NCBI GenBank assembly: GCA_963698775.1
Contig: CAVOSE010000003.1
Location: 19,622-83,621 of the forward strand
DNA length: 64,000 bases
Direction: 5' to 3'
DNA from: Thiohalocapsa sp963698775
GTDB taxonomy: Bacteria > Pseudomonadota > Gammaproteobacteria > Chromatiales > Chromatiaceae
The notes under the pieces are model-generated. The model made no database searches, was not told the DNA's origin, and worked only from the letters and a program-made list of their open reading frames with translations. Shown here one piece after another: positions 34,352 through 42,395 of this stretch (the stretch's first letter is position 1; each line of letters begins with the position of its first letter). A program made the translations under genes and the position numbers.

Positions 34352-34445
34352 AGTCAGTGTCTGCCGTGCGACTCAACTCGCACCGACAGGGAGTCCGAAG
34401 CCTGTTGATGAAACGAGACGATCGCCAACCGCCAAACCTAGGAGC

Positions 34446-35441
34446 ATGGAGATGACGGACCCAACACGCGACATCGGCGTCGATTTTCTACGCGCCGCGA
34501 GCATCCTGTACATCGTCGGCTATTGGCATCTGATCCCCTACACCGAGGCGCTGCCCGGCTACGCCAATCTCTACACCGCGTCGCTCAAGTTCATCACCCT
34601 GGCGACCTTCGTGTTCTGCTCGGGATTCCTGCTGGCACGGCAGCCTGTCACGCTCGATCTCAGCACGTTGCGTTCCTTCTACAGCCGCCGATTGCTGCGA
34701 ATCTATCCGCTGTATTTCCTGGCGCTGCTGTTGTTCCTGGTCGCCGCCATCGCGCCCGCGAAACAGTTGCTGGACGGTGCCTTGCTGATCTCGATGTTCC
34801 AGCCGCCACCGCTGCCGACGCTCTGGTTCATTACCATGATCATACTGTTCTATCTGGCCGCGCCATTGCTAATCCGGACCGCCGACCAGGCCGCCTGGAG
34901 CGTGGTGCCGGCGATCGGCGTCTTCGCCGCGCTGATCGCCGTGCACCTGTGGCTGCACCCCATCGATGTGCGACTGCTGCTGTACTGGCCGATCTTCGTC
35001 GTCGCCATCCTCTACCAGCGCCAACCCCGGCTGCGCGGCTGGCTGGAGCAGCGCCGCCTGCTGTTGCTGCTGTTGGTCGTGCCGGCCGTGTTCGTCTGCC
35101 GCGGGGCCAATGAGTGGTCGTTGATCGGCATCGCCCGCGCCTTCCCGATCGCGCTGATCGGCTCCCTGGTGTGCTTCATCTACGCGCCAATTATCGCCCG
35201 GCCGCTGCACGCGCGGACGGTCACCTTCTTCGCCTACACCGGATTCGGGCTGTACCTGTTCCACCGCGTGGTGTTCAAGGGGGCAATCGCGTTGTATTTT
35301 CCAGCAGAGGGCTGGGACCAGGTCCTGTATCTGCTGCTGGTGGTATTACCGGTAACGATCTTGATCGCCTACCTGATCCAGACTGGCTACGATCGTGGGC
35401 TCGATGCCTGGCAGCAAAGACGGGCCACGGGACAAGCCTAG
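34446..35441 (+). CDS. Membrane acyltransferase (acyltransferase family 3)
   Basis: A 331-residue protein with about 10 membrane helices. The N-terminal DIGVDFLRAASILYIVGYWH contains the arginine and the His-bearing helix typical of the OafA/OatA acyltransferase-3 family; SRRLLRIYPLYFLALLLF is also characteristic. These enzymes O-acylate (often acetylate) surface polysaccharides, using cytoplasmic acyl-CoA. The acceptor is unknown. The ATG at 34446 is followed by a second ATG two codons on. Confidence 0.85.
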   Translation: MEMTDPTRDIGVDFLRAASILYIVGYWHLIPYTEALPGYANLYTASLKFITLATFVFCSGFLLARQPVTLDLSTLRSFYSRRLLRIYPLYFLALLLFLVAAIAPAKQLLDGALLISMFQPPPLPTLWFITMIILFYLAAPLLIRTADQAAWSVVPAIGVFAALIAVHLWLHPIDVRLLLYWPIFVVAILYQRQPRLRGWLEQRRLLLLLLVVPAVFVCRGANEWSLIGIARAFPIALIGSLVCFIYAPIIARPLHARTVTFFAYTGFGLYLFHRVVFKGAIALYFPAEGWDQVLYLLLVVLPVTILIAYLIQTGYDRGLDAWQQRRATGQA

Positions 35442-35463
35442 CGTCGGCAATTGCTGCCGATGT

Positions 35464-35483
35464 AGGGGCGAATTTATTCGCCC
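35464..35483. repeat. Dispersed palindrome, copy 4
   Basis: AGGGGCGAATTTATTCGCCC followed by AGCCAATGCC, between the convergent acyltransferase and phosphatase genes. Confidence 0.6.
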
Positions 35484-35514
35484 AGCCAATGCCTGTCAGA
35501 TGCGCTGGGTATCG

Positions 35515-36315
35515 TTAGACTACTGTGTTGGATGCCTGGCCTAGATCGCCGGAACCGTCGCTCAGACTCCGGACACGCGCCAACACGAGCGTGATGTTGT
35601 CCCTGCCCCCCTTTTCACAAGCGAGTTGCACGAGCGAATCCGCGGTGGCGCCAAGATCGTCCGCCATAGACGAGAGCACCCGCCGCAGCCGCTTGTCAGA
35701 CAACATGCCGCTGAGACCGTCGGTGCAGAACAGGTAGATGTCCCCCGCGGCCAGGTCCGTGGCGGCGCTGGATGGCTCTGAGTGGGTTTCCGAACCGACC
35801 GCACGGGTCAGAACGTGCTGATTGATGCCGTAGTGCCGGGCCTCTGAGAGATCCGGGAAAAAACCTTGATCGACGACTTCCTGAATGAAGGAATGATCCC
35901 GGGTCAACTGCTCCAGTTCGTCGTTGCGTAGCCGATACAGACGGGAATCCCCCACGTGCGCGAACGCCAACCAGGCGTCGCCGAAATAGCCCACGACGAC
36001 GGTAGTGCCCATGCCGTCGCAGCTCGGCGTTTGCCTCGCATGCGCGTGAATGGCGCCATCGGCCTCCTTGATCGCCGACCGTGCGGCGAGCAACGCGCTC
36101 TGGGAGTCGACACGGGACGGTGGTTGCCCGATTAGCCGATCACCGATGACATCCGTCGCCAAGCGGCTGGCAACATCGCCGGCACTGGCACCGCCAATAC
36201 CGTCGGCGATGACGACAACCCCCGCGTCTTCAGACACGGCGACGGAATCTTCGTTGCGGACCCGGACTTTCCCGCGATCCGTGCGCCACGCGAATTCCAG
36301 CTGCGACCTTGACAT
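35515..36315 (-). CDS. PP2C-family serine/threonine phosphatase
   Basis: A 266-residue stand-alone PP2C phosphatase from ATG 36315. Metal ligands are in RVRNEDSVAV, VVIADGIGGASAG, FCTDGLSG and GGRDNITLV; the GDSRLYRLRN motif is present. Bacterial proteins of this kind reverse Hanks-type kinase phosphorylation, often near type VI secretion or FHA genes, but none is adjacent here. The frame upstream to 36456 has no conserved sequence. Confidence 0.9.
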   Translation of the reverse strand: MSRSQLEFAWRTDRGKVRVRNEDSVAVSEDAGVVVIADGIGGASAGDVASRLATDVIGDRLIGQPPSRVDSQSALLAARSAIKEADGAIHAHARQTPSCDGMGTTVVVGYFGDAWLAFAHVGDSRLYRLRNDELEQLTRDHSFIQEVVDQGFFPDLSEARHYGINQHVLTRAVGSETHSEPSSAATDLAAGDIYLFCTDGLSGMLSDKRLRRVLSSMADDLGATADSLVQLACEKGGRDNITLVLARVRSLSDGSGDLGQASNTVV

Positions 36316-36358
36316 TGGGCGCCCGAGTCTCCGAACTAGGCTTGGCGCTGGTGGCGAG

Positions 36359-37084
36359 TCACTTCGCCGCTTTGTCGAGCAGCGCGGCGAGCTTCTTCGG
36401 CTCCACGTAGCCAGGGACCATCTCGCCAGTATCCAGCACGATGGCGGGTGTGCCACGAATCCCCATCAGCTCGCCCAGTTCCATTTGCTTCTGAACTGGG
36501 TTGTCGCACTTCTTGCTGTCGACCTCGGCACCGCTCTTGGCTTGAGTCATGGCCTTTTGCTGATCATCGGCGCACCAGACGGCGACTGCCTTGTCGTAGG
36601 ACGGAGTGTTTATGCCGCTGCGCGGATAGAACAGGTAGCGAACGCTGATGCCCTCGTCCGCATAGGCATCGATCTGAGTGTGCAACTTGCGGCAGTAACC
36701 GCAGTCGATATCGGTAAAGACGTTGATCGTGTGCTTCGCGTTAGGCGCGTCGAAGACGATCATGTTGTCCTCGCCGAGGCTGTCGATGGCGCGCAACCGG
36801 GCCTCGCCCCGGGCCGCTTCGGTGATGTCCTCACGGGTCTTCAGGTCAACAATGGCTCCATCGATCAGGTAGCGCCCATCGCCGGTGACGAACATGACCT
36901 GCGGACCGATCTCCACCTGAAAAAGTCCGTCGACCTGCGTCGGCTGCACGCTGGTGGGCTTGTAGTCCGGCAACACCTTGCTCAGGGACGCGCGGATGTT
37001 CGCCGCCTCGTCCGCGATCACGGCGGAGGTGGCGAGCGTCAAAGCGACGACTGCCGCCGACAGCGTTGCGATCTTCTTGGTCAT
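36359..37084 (-). CDS. dsbC: Disulphide isomerase DsbC
   Basis: A 241-residue periplasmic protein: signal peptide MTKKIATLSAAVVALTLATS to about residue 23, N-terminal dimerisation domain and a thioredoxin fold with the CGYC active site at 128-131 in FTDIDCGYCRKLH and the cis-Pro in GTPAIVLD. A second Cys pair (WCAD...KKCDN) matches DsbC. It reshuffles wrong disulphides, kept reduced by DsbD. ATG 37084 has GGAAG upstream; an ATG five codons earlier (37099) is also possible. Confidence 0.93.
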   Translation of the reverse strand: MTKKIATLSAAVVALTLATSAVIADEAANIRASLSKVLPDYKPTSVQPTQVDGLFQVEIGPQVMFVTGDGRYLIDGAIVDLKTREDITEAARGEARLRAIDSLGEDNMIVFDAPNAKHTINVFTDIDCGYCRKLHTQIDAYADEGISVRYLFYPRSGINTPSYDKAVAVWCADDQQKAMTQAKSGAEVDSKKCDNPVQKQMELGELMGIRGTPAIVLDTGEMVPGYVEPKKLAALLDKAAK

Positions 37085-37116
37085 GGATACTTCCGTCATA
37101 GATAGATTCTCTGTGA

Positions 37117-37599
37117 TTAGTCTCGAAAATTTTGGAATTGCAGGGGCCGTTCCCAGTCGCTCGCCTTCAGGTGCGCGATCGCCTGCTGCAGGTCGTCGCG
37201 CTTCTTGCCCGTTACGCGCAACTGATCGCCCTGCACCTGGGCCTGTACCTTGAGCTTGGACGCCTTCAGGGCTTTGACCATCCGCTTGGCCGTATCGCTG
37301 TCGATGCCCTGTTTGAGTCCGACCCGCTGGCGGGCGGCGTTGAGTGTGGTGACGGGATCGTCCACTTCCAGCGCGGAGAGGTCGACCCCGCGTTTGACAA
37401 GCTTTTGACGCAGGATATCCATCATCTGTTGCAACTGGAATTCCTGCTCCGCCTGCATGCGGATATCATCGTCTGAAAGCTCGAAACTGGCCGTGACGCC
37501 CTTGAAGTCGAATCGTGTACCGATCTCCCGGTTGGCCTGATCGACGGCATTACGTACTTCCTGCATGTCGCTCTCGGATACGACATCAAAGGTGGGCAT
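37117..37599 (-). CDS. yajQ: YajQ-family nucleotide/c-di-GMP-binding protein
   Basis: A 160-residue protein of full family length starting MPTFDVVSESDMQEVRNAVD and ending DWERPLQFQNFRD, both family signatures. YajQ has two ferredoxin-like domains; the Xanthomonas homologue binds cyclic di-GMP. It is 32 bases upstream of dsbC on the same strand and may be co-transcribed. Confidence 0.95.
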   Translation of the reverse strand: MPTFDVVSESDMQEVRNAVDQANREIGTRFDFKGVTASFELSDDDIRMQAEQEFQLQQMMDILRQKLVKRGVDLSALEVDDPVTTLNAARQRVGLKQGIDSDTAKRMVKALKASKLKVQAQVQGDQLRVTGKKRDDLQQAIAHLKASDWERPLQFQNFRD

Positions 37600-37795
37600 C
37601 GGCTACTCCGCCTCGGGTATCGGGTCGTTGAAATAACCGCAAACGATAGTGTAATGGCCGGCAAAGGTCCACAACCCTGCGACCGCCGGACCGACCGCGC
37701 CTGAGCTAACAACCATCAGATGCCTATGGCGTCACGATGCGCACCCCCGACGTGCGGAGCATCTGGGGCCGGATGCACGCAAAATCGACCAGGCA

Positions 37796-38698
37796 TTAGG
37801 CGCGCGGGTGGTGCCGCGCATGAAGTTGCTTAAGACGTTCGCGCGCAACGTGGGTATAGATCTGCGTCGTCGACAGGTCGCTGTGACCGAGCAGCATCTG
37901 CACTACGCGCAGATCAGCGCCGTGGTTCAGCAAATGCGTCGCAAACGCATGCCGCAGGGTATGCGGCGACAATGGTTTGACGACGCCTGCCTCCAGCGCG
38001 TAGCGCTTGATCAACTGCCAAAAGGCCTGGCGCGTCATGCAGGCGCTGCGTGCCGTCGGGAACAGAAATTCACTGCTGCGCACGCCCAGTATCACGGCCC
38101 TCGGCCCACGGGCGTACTCCGCCAACCAGCGCACCGCCTCTTCCCCCAGCGGCACCAGCCGCTCCTTGTCGCCCTTGCCGGTGATGCGCACAACACCCTG
38201 ATTCAGGCTCACCGCCTGCGGGCGCAACGTCACCAGCTCCGTGACGCGCAGCCCGCTGGCGTAAAGCAACTCGAGCATGGTGCGGTCGCGGTGGCCACGG
38301 GCGTCGTTGGTGTCAGGGGCGTTCAATAGCGCGTCGACCTCCGCCTCCGTCAAAGTCTTCGGCAACGGGCGGCCGAGGCGAGGTGGATCGACGCGGCTGC
38401 TGGGATCCTCACCGATCGTCCCCTGACGTAGCAGATGACCGTAAAACTGCCGCAAACAGGACAGGGACCGCGCCGACGAGCGCGGCTTGCGACCTTGCTG
38501 AGCGAGCATCGCGAGATAGTCCAACAAATCGCTGCGCCGAGCCTCGCACAACCGGCGCCCATGCTTTAGCGCCAACCAGCGCATGAACGCGTCCAGGTCC
38601 GAGCGGTAGGCCGATAGGGTATTCACGCTGAGGCCGCGCTCCAACCATAAGGCATCGGCAAAGGCCTCGATCACGGTCTGGTCCTGCTCGCTGCTCAT
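37796..38698 (-). CDS. xerD: Tyrosine recombinase XerD
   Basis: A 300-residue site-specific recombinase that resolves chromosome dimers at dif with XerC. The N-terminal SAM-like domain (LSVNTLSAYRSDLDAFMRWL) is followed by the catalytic domain with Arg in YASGLRVTEL, Lys in ITGKGDKERLVP, HTLRHAFATHLL, LGHSDLSTTQIYTH with nucleophile Tyr. The ogt gene overlaps its start (ATGA). Confidence 0.96.
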   Translation of the reverse strand: MSSEQDQTVIEAFADALWLERGLSVNTLSAYRSDLDAFMRWLALKHGRRLCEARRSDLLDYLAMLAQQGRKPRSSARSLSCLRQFYGHLLRQGTIGEDPSSRVDPPRLGRPLPKTLTEAEVDALLNAPDTNDARGHRDRTMLELLYASGLRVTELVTLRPQAVSLNQGVVRITGKGDKERLVPLGEEAVRWLAEYARGPRAVILGVRSSEFLFPTARSACMTRQAFWQLIKRYALEAGVVKPLSPHTLRHAFATHLLNHGADLRVVQMLLGHSDLSTTQIYTHVARERLKQLHARHHPRA

Positions 38699-39228
38699 GC
38701 CGCCGCCAGCGCCCCCTCGTGCATCAGCAATCGGCGCTTGAACGCCAGCAGACGACCGTCGGTATCGCCAGCAAACCCGCCAAGCCCATTCACGGCCACC
38801 ACCCGGTGACAGGGCACCAACAAGGGATAGGGATTGGCGCGACAGGCGCCACCGACGGCCCGGGGCCCGGAGCCGAGCTCAGCCGCGAGATCAGCGTAGG
38901 TGCGGGTCCCGCCCGGGGGGATCGTCGCGATCAGCTGCCAGACGCGCTGCTGAAACGGCGTACCGGCTGGCTGCCTGGCCAGCGAGAAAAGGAAGGTCGG
39001 GTCGAGACAGTAGGCGTCGAGCTGCCGGGCAATCCAGTCGGGGAACGGCGCCGACGAGGCCTCACCCCCGCGCGGGGCCAATTCGACGCGGGTCACCACC
39101 TGACCGCGCCAACGCACGGCCACCAGCCCGAGCCTGGTGCGCAACTGGCCGCACCTATCGGCATCCGCCGACGGAATGTCGGGCATCGTCGGGTCAGTGC
39201 TCGACGGAAGACTGGACCGAGGGCTCAT
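38695..39228 (-). CDS. ogt: Methylated-DNA-protein cysteine methyltransferase (Ogt)
   Basis: A 177-residue O6-alkylguanine repair protein with the acceptor Cys140 in LVPCHRVV, the arginine-finger helix ELGSGPRAVGGACRANP and the N-terminal RNase H-like domain. The first 20 residues are not conserved, so a second ATG at codon 14 could be the start. It forms a two-gene operon with xerD by ATGA overlap. Confidence 0.93.
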   Translation of the reverse strand: MSPRSSLPSSTDPTMPDIPSADADRCGQLRTRLGLVAVRWRGQVVTRVELAPRGGEASSAPFPDWIARQLDAYCLDPTFLFSLARQPAGTPFQQRVWQLIATIPPGGTRTYADLAAELGSGPRAVGGACRANPYPLLVPCHRVVAVNGLGGFAGDTDGRLLAFKRRLLMHEGALAAA

Positions 39229-39371
39229 CAGGCACCGCTGCGACAGGCAATCATGGCTTCATTCTAAAGGGATGCCGACAAGATTGCTGCCAGTCGTCGC
39301 CATTGCCCCGTAGGCGACTGTATCGATTGTAAAACCTGCGCTATCGAGGGCTGCGATTCGACGCTTTGCGG

Positions 39372-39377
39372 TATACT
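39372..39377 (+). promoter_or_regulatory. Likely -10 box of the YcgN-family gene
   Basis: TATACT lies 34 bases before the GTG start; the -35 side is weak. Confidence 0.4.
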
Positions 39378-39411
39378 CGGAGCCCTCCCGACCCGAAACA
39401 GGAGCCCGCCC

Positions 39412-39864
39412 GTGTCAGCGGCATACAGCAACAACCCGCCCTATTGGCAAACCACGCCGCTGGCGGCCATGACTACGAAACAATGGGAATCGCTTTGCGA
39501 CGGCTGCGGCAAATGCTGCCTGAACAAGTACGAGGACGAGGACACAGGCGCCATCCGCTACACCAGCGTCGCCTGCCGGCTCTTGGATCAGCAAGAGCGC
39601 TGCTGTGGCGATTATACCAACCGCGCCAAGCAGGTGGCCGACTGCGTCACCCTCTCGCCAGAAAACTTGCGCGAACCCGCTTGGCTGCCAGAGACCTGTG
39701 CCTATCGACGCGTCGCCGAGGGCCGCCCGCTGCCGAGCTGGCATCCGCTGCTCACCGGAGACCCGGACAGCGTCCACCGGGCCGGCCAAAGCGTGCATGG
39801 ACGCGTGCAGAGCGAGGCAAACATCGATGACCCCCTGATGTTCCTCATCGACTGGGTCCGCTGA
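39412..39864 (+). CDS. YcgN-family cysteine-cluster protein
   Basis: A 150-residue protein of the YcgN/UPF0260 (CxxCxxCC) family. Cysteines appear as SLCDGCGKCCLNKYED, SVACRLLD, RCCGDY, ADCVTL and ETCAYR, probably binding a metal or Fe-S centre. GTG start at 39412 with AGGAG eight bases upstream. Function is unknown in the family. Confidence 0.92.
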   Translation: MSAAYSNNPPYWQTTPLAAMTTKQWESLCDGCGKCCLNKYEDEDTGAIRYTSVACRLLDQQERCCGDYTNRAKQVADCVTLSPENLREPAWLPETCAYRRVAEGRPLPSWHPLLTGDPDSVHRAGQSVHGRVQSEANIDDPLMFLIDWVR

Positions 39865-39910
39865 CCAAACCCGGCAGTACCGGAACCAAGAAGCCCGGTC
39901 GAGCACGTCA

Positions 39911-39970
39911 CTCGTTGTCGTTGACATATTCGCGCGACTATTCGATTGCGACAACGACAACGACAACGAA
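39911..39970. repeat. Hexanucleotide hairpin element, type 1, short left arm
   Basis: CTCGTTGTCGTTG pairs with CGACAACGACAACGACAACG around ACATATTCGCGCGACTATTC. The loop shares TTCGCGCG and CGATT.CGAC with the copy at 24963-25040. It lies about 95 bases upstream of the yceF start. Confidence 0.75.
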
Positions 39971-40031
39971 GCGTCGCCGACGATTTGCCCAAATTTTCCA
40001 GATCGCGGGCCAACGACTTCGTCATTCACAC

Positions 40032-40063
40032 TTCATCCTTCATCCTTCATCCTTCATCCTTCA
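40032..40063 (+). repeat. Heptanucleotide tract (TTCATCC)x4.5 abutting yceF
   Basis: Four perfect TTCATCC copies plus TTCA end exactly at the base before the ATG of yceF. The tract occupies the place of a Shine-Dalgarno site. Compare (TTCAAAC)x3 at 11461-11481. Confidence 0.8.
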
Positions 40064-40675
40064 ATGCCCTCCAAACCGCTCGTCCTCGCATCCACCTCCC
40101 CGTTTCGCCGCGAACTCCTCGCCCGTCTGGGACTGCCCTTCGACGCCGCTGCGCCGGACGTCGACGAGACGCAGCAACCCGGCGAATCGGCCCAGGGCCT
40201 GGTGCTGCGACTGGCCGAGGCCAAGGCGCGAGCGGTGGCCACGCGCTATACGGATGCACTGATCATCGGCTCTGACCAGGTCGCCAGCATCGGCGGGAAA
40301 GTCCTCGGTAAGCCCGGCGACCGCGCGCATGCCATCGCCCAGCTGGAGGAGGCGTCAGGGCGCACCGCGCTGTTTCGCACCGGGCTGTGCCTGCTCGATG
40401 TCGGCAGCGGCCGCGCACAGTTGCACTGCGAGCCGTTCAAGGTCCACTTCCGCACGCTCACGCCGGCCCAGATCACGCACTACGTGGACCGGGAGCAACC
40501 CTTCAACTGTGCCGGCAGCTTCAAGTCCGAGGGGCTCGGCATCGCCCTGTTTGAAGCGCTGGAGGGGGCTGACCCGAATGCGCTGATCGGTCTGCCGCTG
40601 ATCCGCCTCATCGACATGCTCGCGAGCGAGGGCGTTGACGTGCTCGCGAGCGGCTATGGCGCCCAGACCCCTTGA
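40064..40675 (+). CDS. yceF: Maf-family nucleotide pyrophosphatase YceF
   Basis: A 203-residue Maf protein that hydrolyses non-canonical nucleotides, by its YceF-type motifs probably 7-methyl-GTP. Signatures: LVLASTSPFRRELLARLGLP, PDVDETQQPGE, IIGSDQVA, and the YVDREQPFNCAGSFKSEGLG region. Full length. The leader contains the heptamer tract and no recognisable ribosome site. The stop codon lies inside a type 2 repeat flank (40671 onward). Confidence 0.92.
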   Translation: MPSKPLVLASTSPFRRELLARLGLPFDAAAPDVDETQQPGESAQGLVLRLAEAKARAVATRYTDALIIGSDQVASIGGKVLGKPGDRAHAIAQLEEASGRTALFRTGLCLLDVGSGRAQLHCEPFKVHFRTLTPAQITHYVDREQPFNCAGSFKSEGLGIALFEALEGADPNALIGLPLIRLIDMLASEGVDVLASGYGAQTP

Positions 40676-40722
40676 GGGCGCCAAAGGTTTGCAGACGAGT
40701 CAAGTTGCGATGCGGCATCGGG
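40671..40722. repeat. Type 2 element, left part split off by an insertion
   Basis: This 51-base stretch matches the reverse complement of 30370-30420 (44 of 51 by eye). Its continuation (GCTGATGAGGCTCTTCGAAA) is found only at 41170 and beyond, after the 440-bp insertion. Confidence 0.7.
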
Positions 40723-40829
40723 TGCGGCTTCGATATGATAACCACCGTCAGTCACCGACATCGAAACGCTTCAACCGCACGTCGACTGGACACCGACGCT
40801 GCTCGAGCAAGGCACGCCTAAGCGATATT

Positions 40830-40855
40830 GGAGTACGTGGCTTCAGCCGCGTACG
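40830..40855. repeat. REP-like hairpin, left of an exact 26-bp inverted pair
   Basis: The core GTACGTGGCTTCAGCCGCGT folds on itself with one wobble pair. The whole 26 bases recur exactly in reverse complement at 41109-41134. Confidence 0.75.
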
Positions 40856-41108
40856 TGACCAACATCAAGCCTCAGTGCAGGCGTTACACACCCGCTCGAC
40901 GCTACAGAGGCGGCTACCAGCGGGCCGCGTCAGCTGACAAGGCTCGGGCCCAACGGCCGGTCATCCGGTCCGGCACCACCCCATACGCAAGCGAGCAACC
41001 GGCACGGTAACTTGGTCCGTGGTCGTCTGACGGCCAGCCGCGTCGGCACCGGACTCATTCGCGCAACCTCGACCCAGGGGCCTAACATCGAGCGCAGCGA
41101 CAAGCCTT

Positions 41109-41134
41109 CGTACGCGGCTGAAGCCACGTACTCC
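41109..41134. repeat. REP-like hairpin, right of an exact 26-bp inverted pair
   Basis: Exact reverse complement of 40830-40855; core ACGCGGCTGAAGCCACGTAC. Only the left member of the pair is present in the second element copy (at 54958-54983). Confidence 0.75.
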
Positions 41135-41169
41135 TGCGGGCGGGGCCGAGGCCACACCCGCGGCATCGG

Positions 41170-41262
41170 GCTGATGAGGCTCTTCGAAATCGGGATCGGG
41201 ATCAAGTCACTCACCGTTCGCTACGACTTCGATAGCGATTTCGATACCGATGACCACGACTC
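41170..41262. repeat. Type 2 hexamer element, right part
   Basis: GGCTCTTCGAAATCGGGATC, centre CACTCACCGTTCGCTACGA, then TTCGATAGCGATTTCGATAC to CGATGACC. In reverse complement it aligns with the centre and arms of 30232-30357, with fewer hexamer units. Confidence 0.7.
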
Positions 41263-41314
41263 GTCGGTTTGAGACGAAGCATCGATGGGCGGTTGCGGGC
41301 CGAATACCCGCTGG

Positions 41315-41338
41315 TAGAGGCGAATGAATTCGCCTTTA
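41315..41338. repeat. Dispersed palindrome, variant copy 5
   Basis: TAGAGGCGAATGAATTCGCC followed by TTTA, overlapping the last codon of sppA. It has the GAATTC core shifted compared with the other copies. Confidence 0.5.
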
Positions 41339-42325
41339 CCGCAACAGCAGTGAGCCGTCGAAACCACTGATCCGCGCCAAGGTCATCCCAAACGAAGTGC
41401 CCACGCGATCGGCCAGGCGCTCGAACAGATCCTGTTTCTTGCTGTACTTGACGATCTCCTCGGCACCGACCACCTCGCGGGCGACATAGCTGCTGCTGCC
41501 AACGCCGTCGCTAAGACCGAGTTTGACGCTCTCTTCGCCGGTCCAGAAGAGACCGCTGAAAAGTTCGTCCCCGCCCTTCAGCCGATCGCCGCGACCTTCT
41601 TTGACGGCGGCGATGAACTGCTCGTGCAGATTGTCGAGCAGCCCTTGCAGATAGTCCTTGTCCCATTCGCTGAGCGGCGAGAACGGGTCGAGGATGCCCT
41701 TGTGATCGCCGGCCGTCAGCAGGCGTCGCTGCACGCCCAGATCTTCCATTGCACGCTGGAAACCAAAACTATCGATGCGCACACCGATGGAGCCGATCAG
41801 CGTGGCGTTGTCGACGTAGATCTCGTCCGCGGCGGAAGCGATGTAGTAGGCACCCGACGCACAGATGTCGGAGGCGACGGCATAGACCTTCTTGTCCGGG
41901 TACTTTTCCCGCAAACGGCGAATCTCCTGATTGACGTAACCGGACTGCACCGGGCTGCCACCCGGACTGTTGATGCGCAGGATGATCCCTTTGGCATTGT
42001 CCGCCTCGAACGCCTTGCGCAACGCGGTCACAAGGCGGTCCGCGCTGGCGTCGGTACCCGGCGCGATAACGCCCTCAACCTCGATCAGTGCCGTGTGTTC
42101 CTCGGCGGAAGCCAGAGGGTTTCCGAAGCCGTCGGCGTAGTAGGCGCCGATCAGCAGTAACAAATAGAGCAGTATGCCGACCTTGAAGATCACGCCCCAA
42201 CGGCGGGTGCGCCGCTGCTCGCGCAGAAACTCCGCGGCCATCTTGTTGATCAGCGCCCGCTCCCACTCGGGGTCATCAGGGGCGGGCATGGGAACGTCGC
42301 GGCGCTGCCAGAATTTCAAGTTCAT
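41336..42325 (-). CDS. sppA: Signal peptide peptidase SppA (S49, single-domain type)
   Basis: A 329-residue membrane serine protease that degrades cleaved signal peptides. It has a cytosolic N-terminus, one helix at about 45-63 and the S49 domain with nucleophile Ser157 in SDICASGAYYIAS, probable catalytic Lys209 in GDHKGILDPFSPLS, and INSPGGSPVQSG. This is the short form, unlike the 67-kDa E. coli enzyme. The start at 42325 follows a long frame without conserved sequence. Confidence 0.92.
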   Translation of the reverse strand: MNLKFWQRRDVPMPAPDDPEWERALINKMAAEFLREQRRTRRWGVIFKVGILLYLLLLIGAYYADGFGNPLASAEEHTALIEVEGVIAPGTDASADRLVTALRKAFEADNAKGIILRINSPGGSPVQSGYVNQEIRRLREKYPDKKVYAVASDICASGAYYIASAADEIYVDNATLIGSIGVRIDSFGFQRAMEDLGVQRRLLTAGDHKGILDPFSPLSEWDKDYLQGLLDNLHEQFIAAVKEGRGDRLKGGDELFSGLFWTGEESVKLGLSDGVGSSSYVAREVVGAEEIVKYSKKQDLFERLADRVGTSFGMTLARISGFDGSLLLR

Positions 42326-42395
42326 AGTGTTCTCAATGGGAATAAGGTGGCGGCGTTTCCGGGAATACCGCGCTTGGATGCGCTTGGCGAGCCTG

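Larger units (their letters stand above)
40720..41159. mobile_element. Candidate MITE-like element, 440 bp, full copy
   Basis: It begins GGGTGCGGCTTCG and ends CGAGGCCACACCC, imperfect terminal inverted repeats (11 of 13). The octamer GCGGCATC stands directly outside both ends (40712-40719 and 41160-41167), as a target duplication. The element splits a type 2 hexamer repeat whose uninterrupted form is seen at 30232-30420. It has no convincing gene. Inside are two inverted REP-like hairpins (40830-40855 and 41109-41134). Its first 291 bases recur at 54803-55093. Confidence 0.75.

Noticed and set aside
40676..41272. Short frames over the 440-bp element, for example on the reverse strand 40930-41214
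   Set aside because: They run into the hexamer repeats and REP-like hairpins and shift between the two element copies; no domain or start signal.
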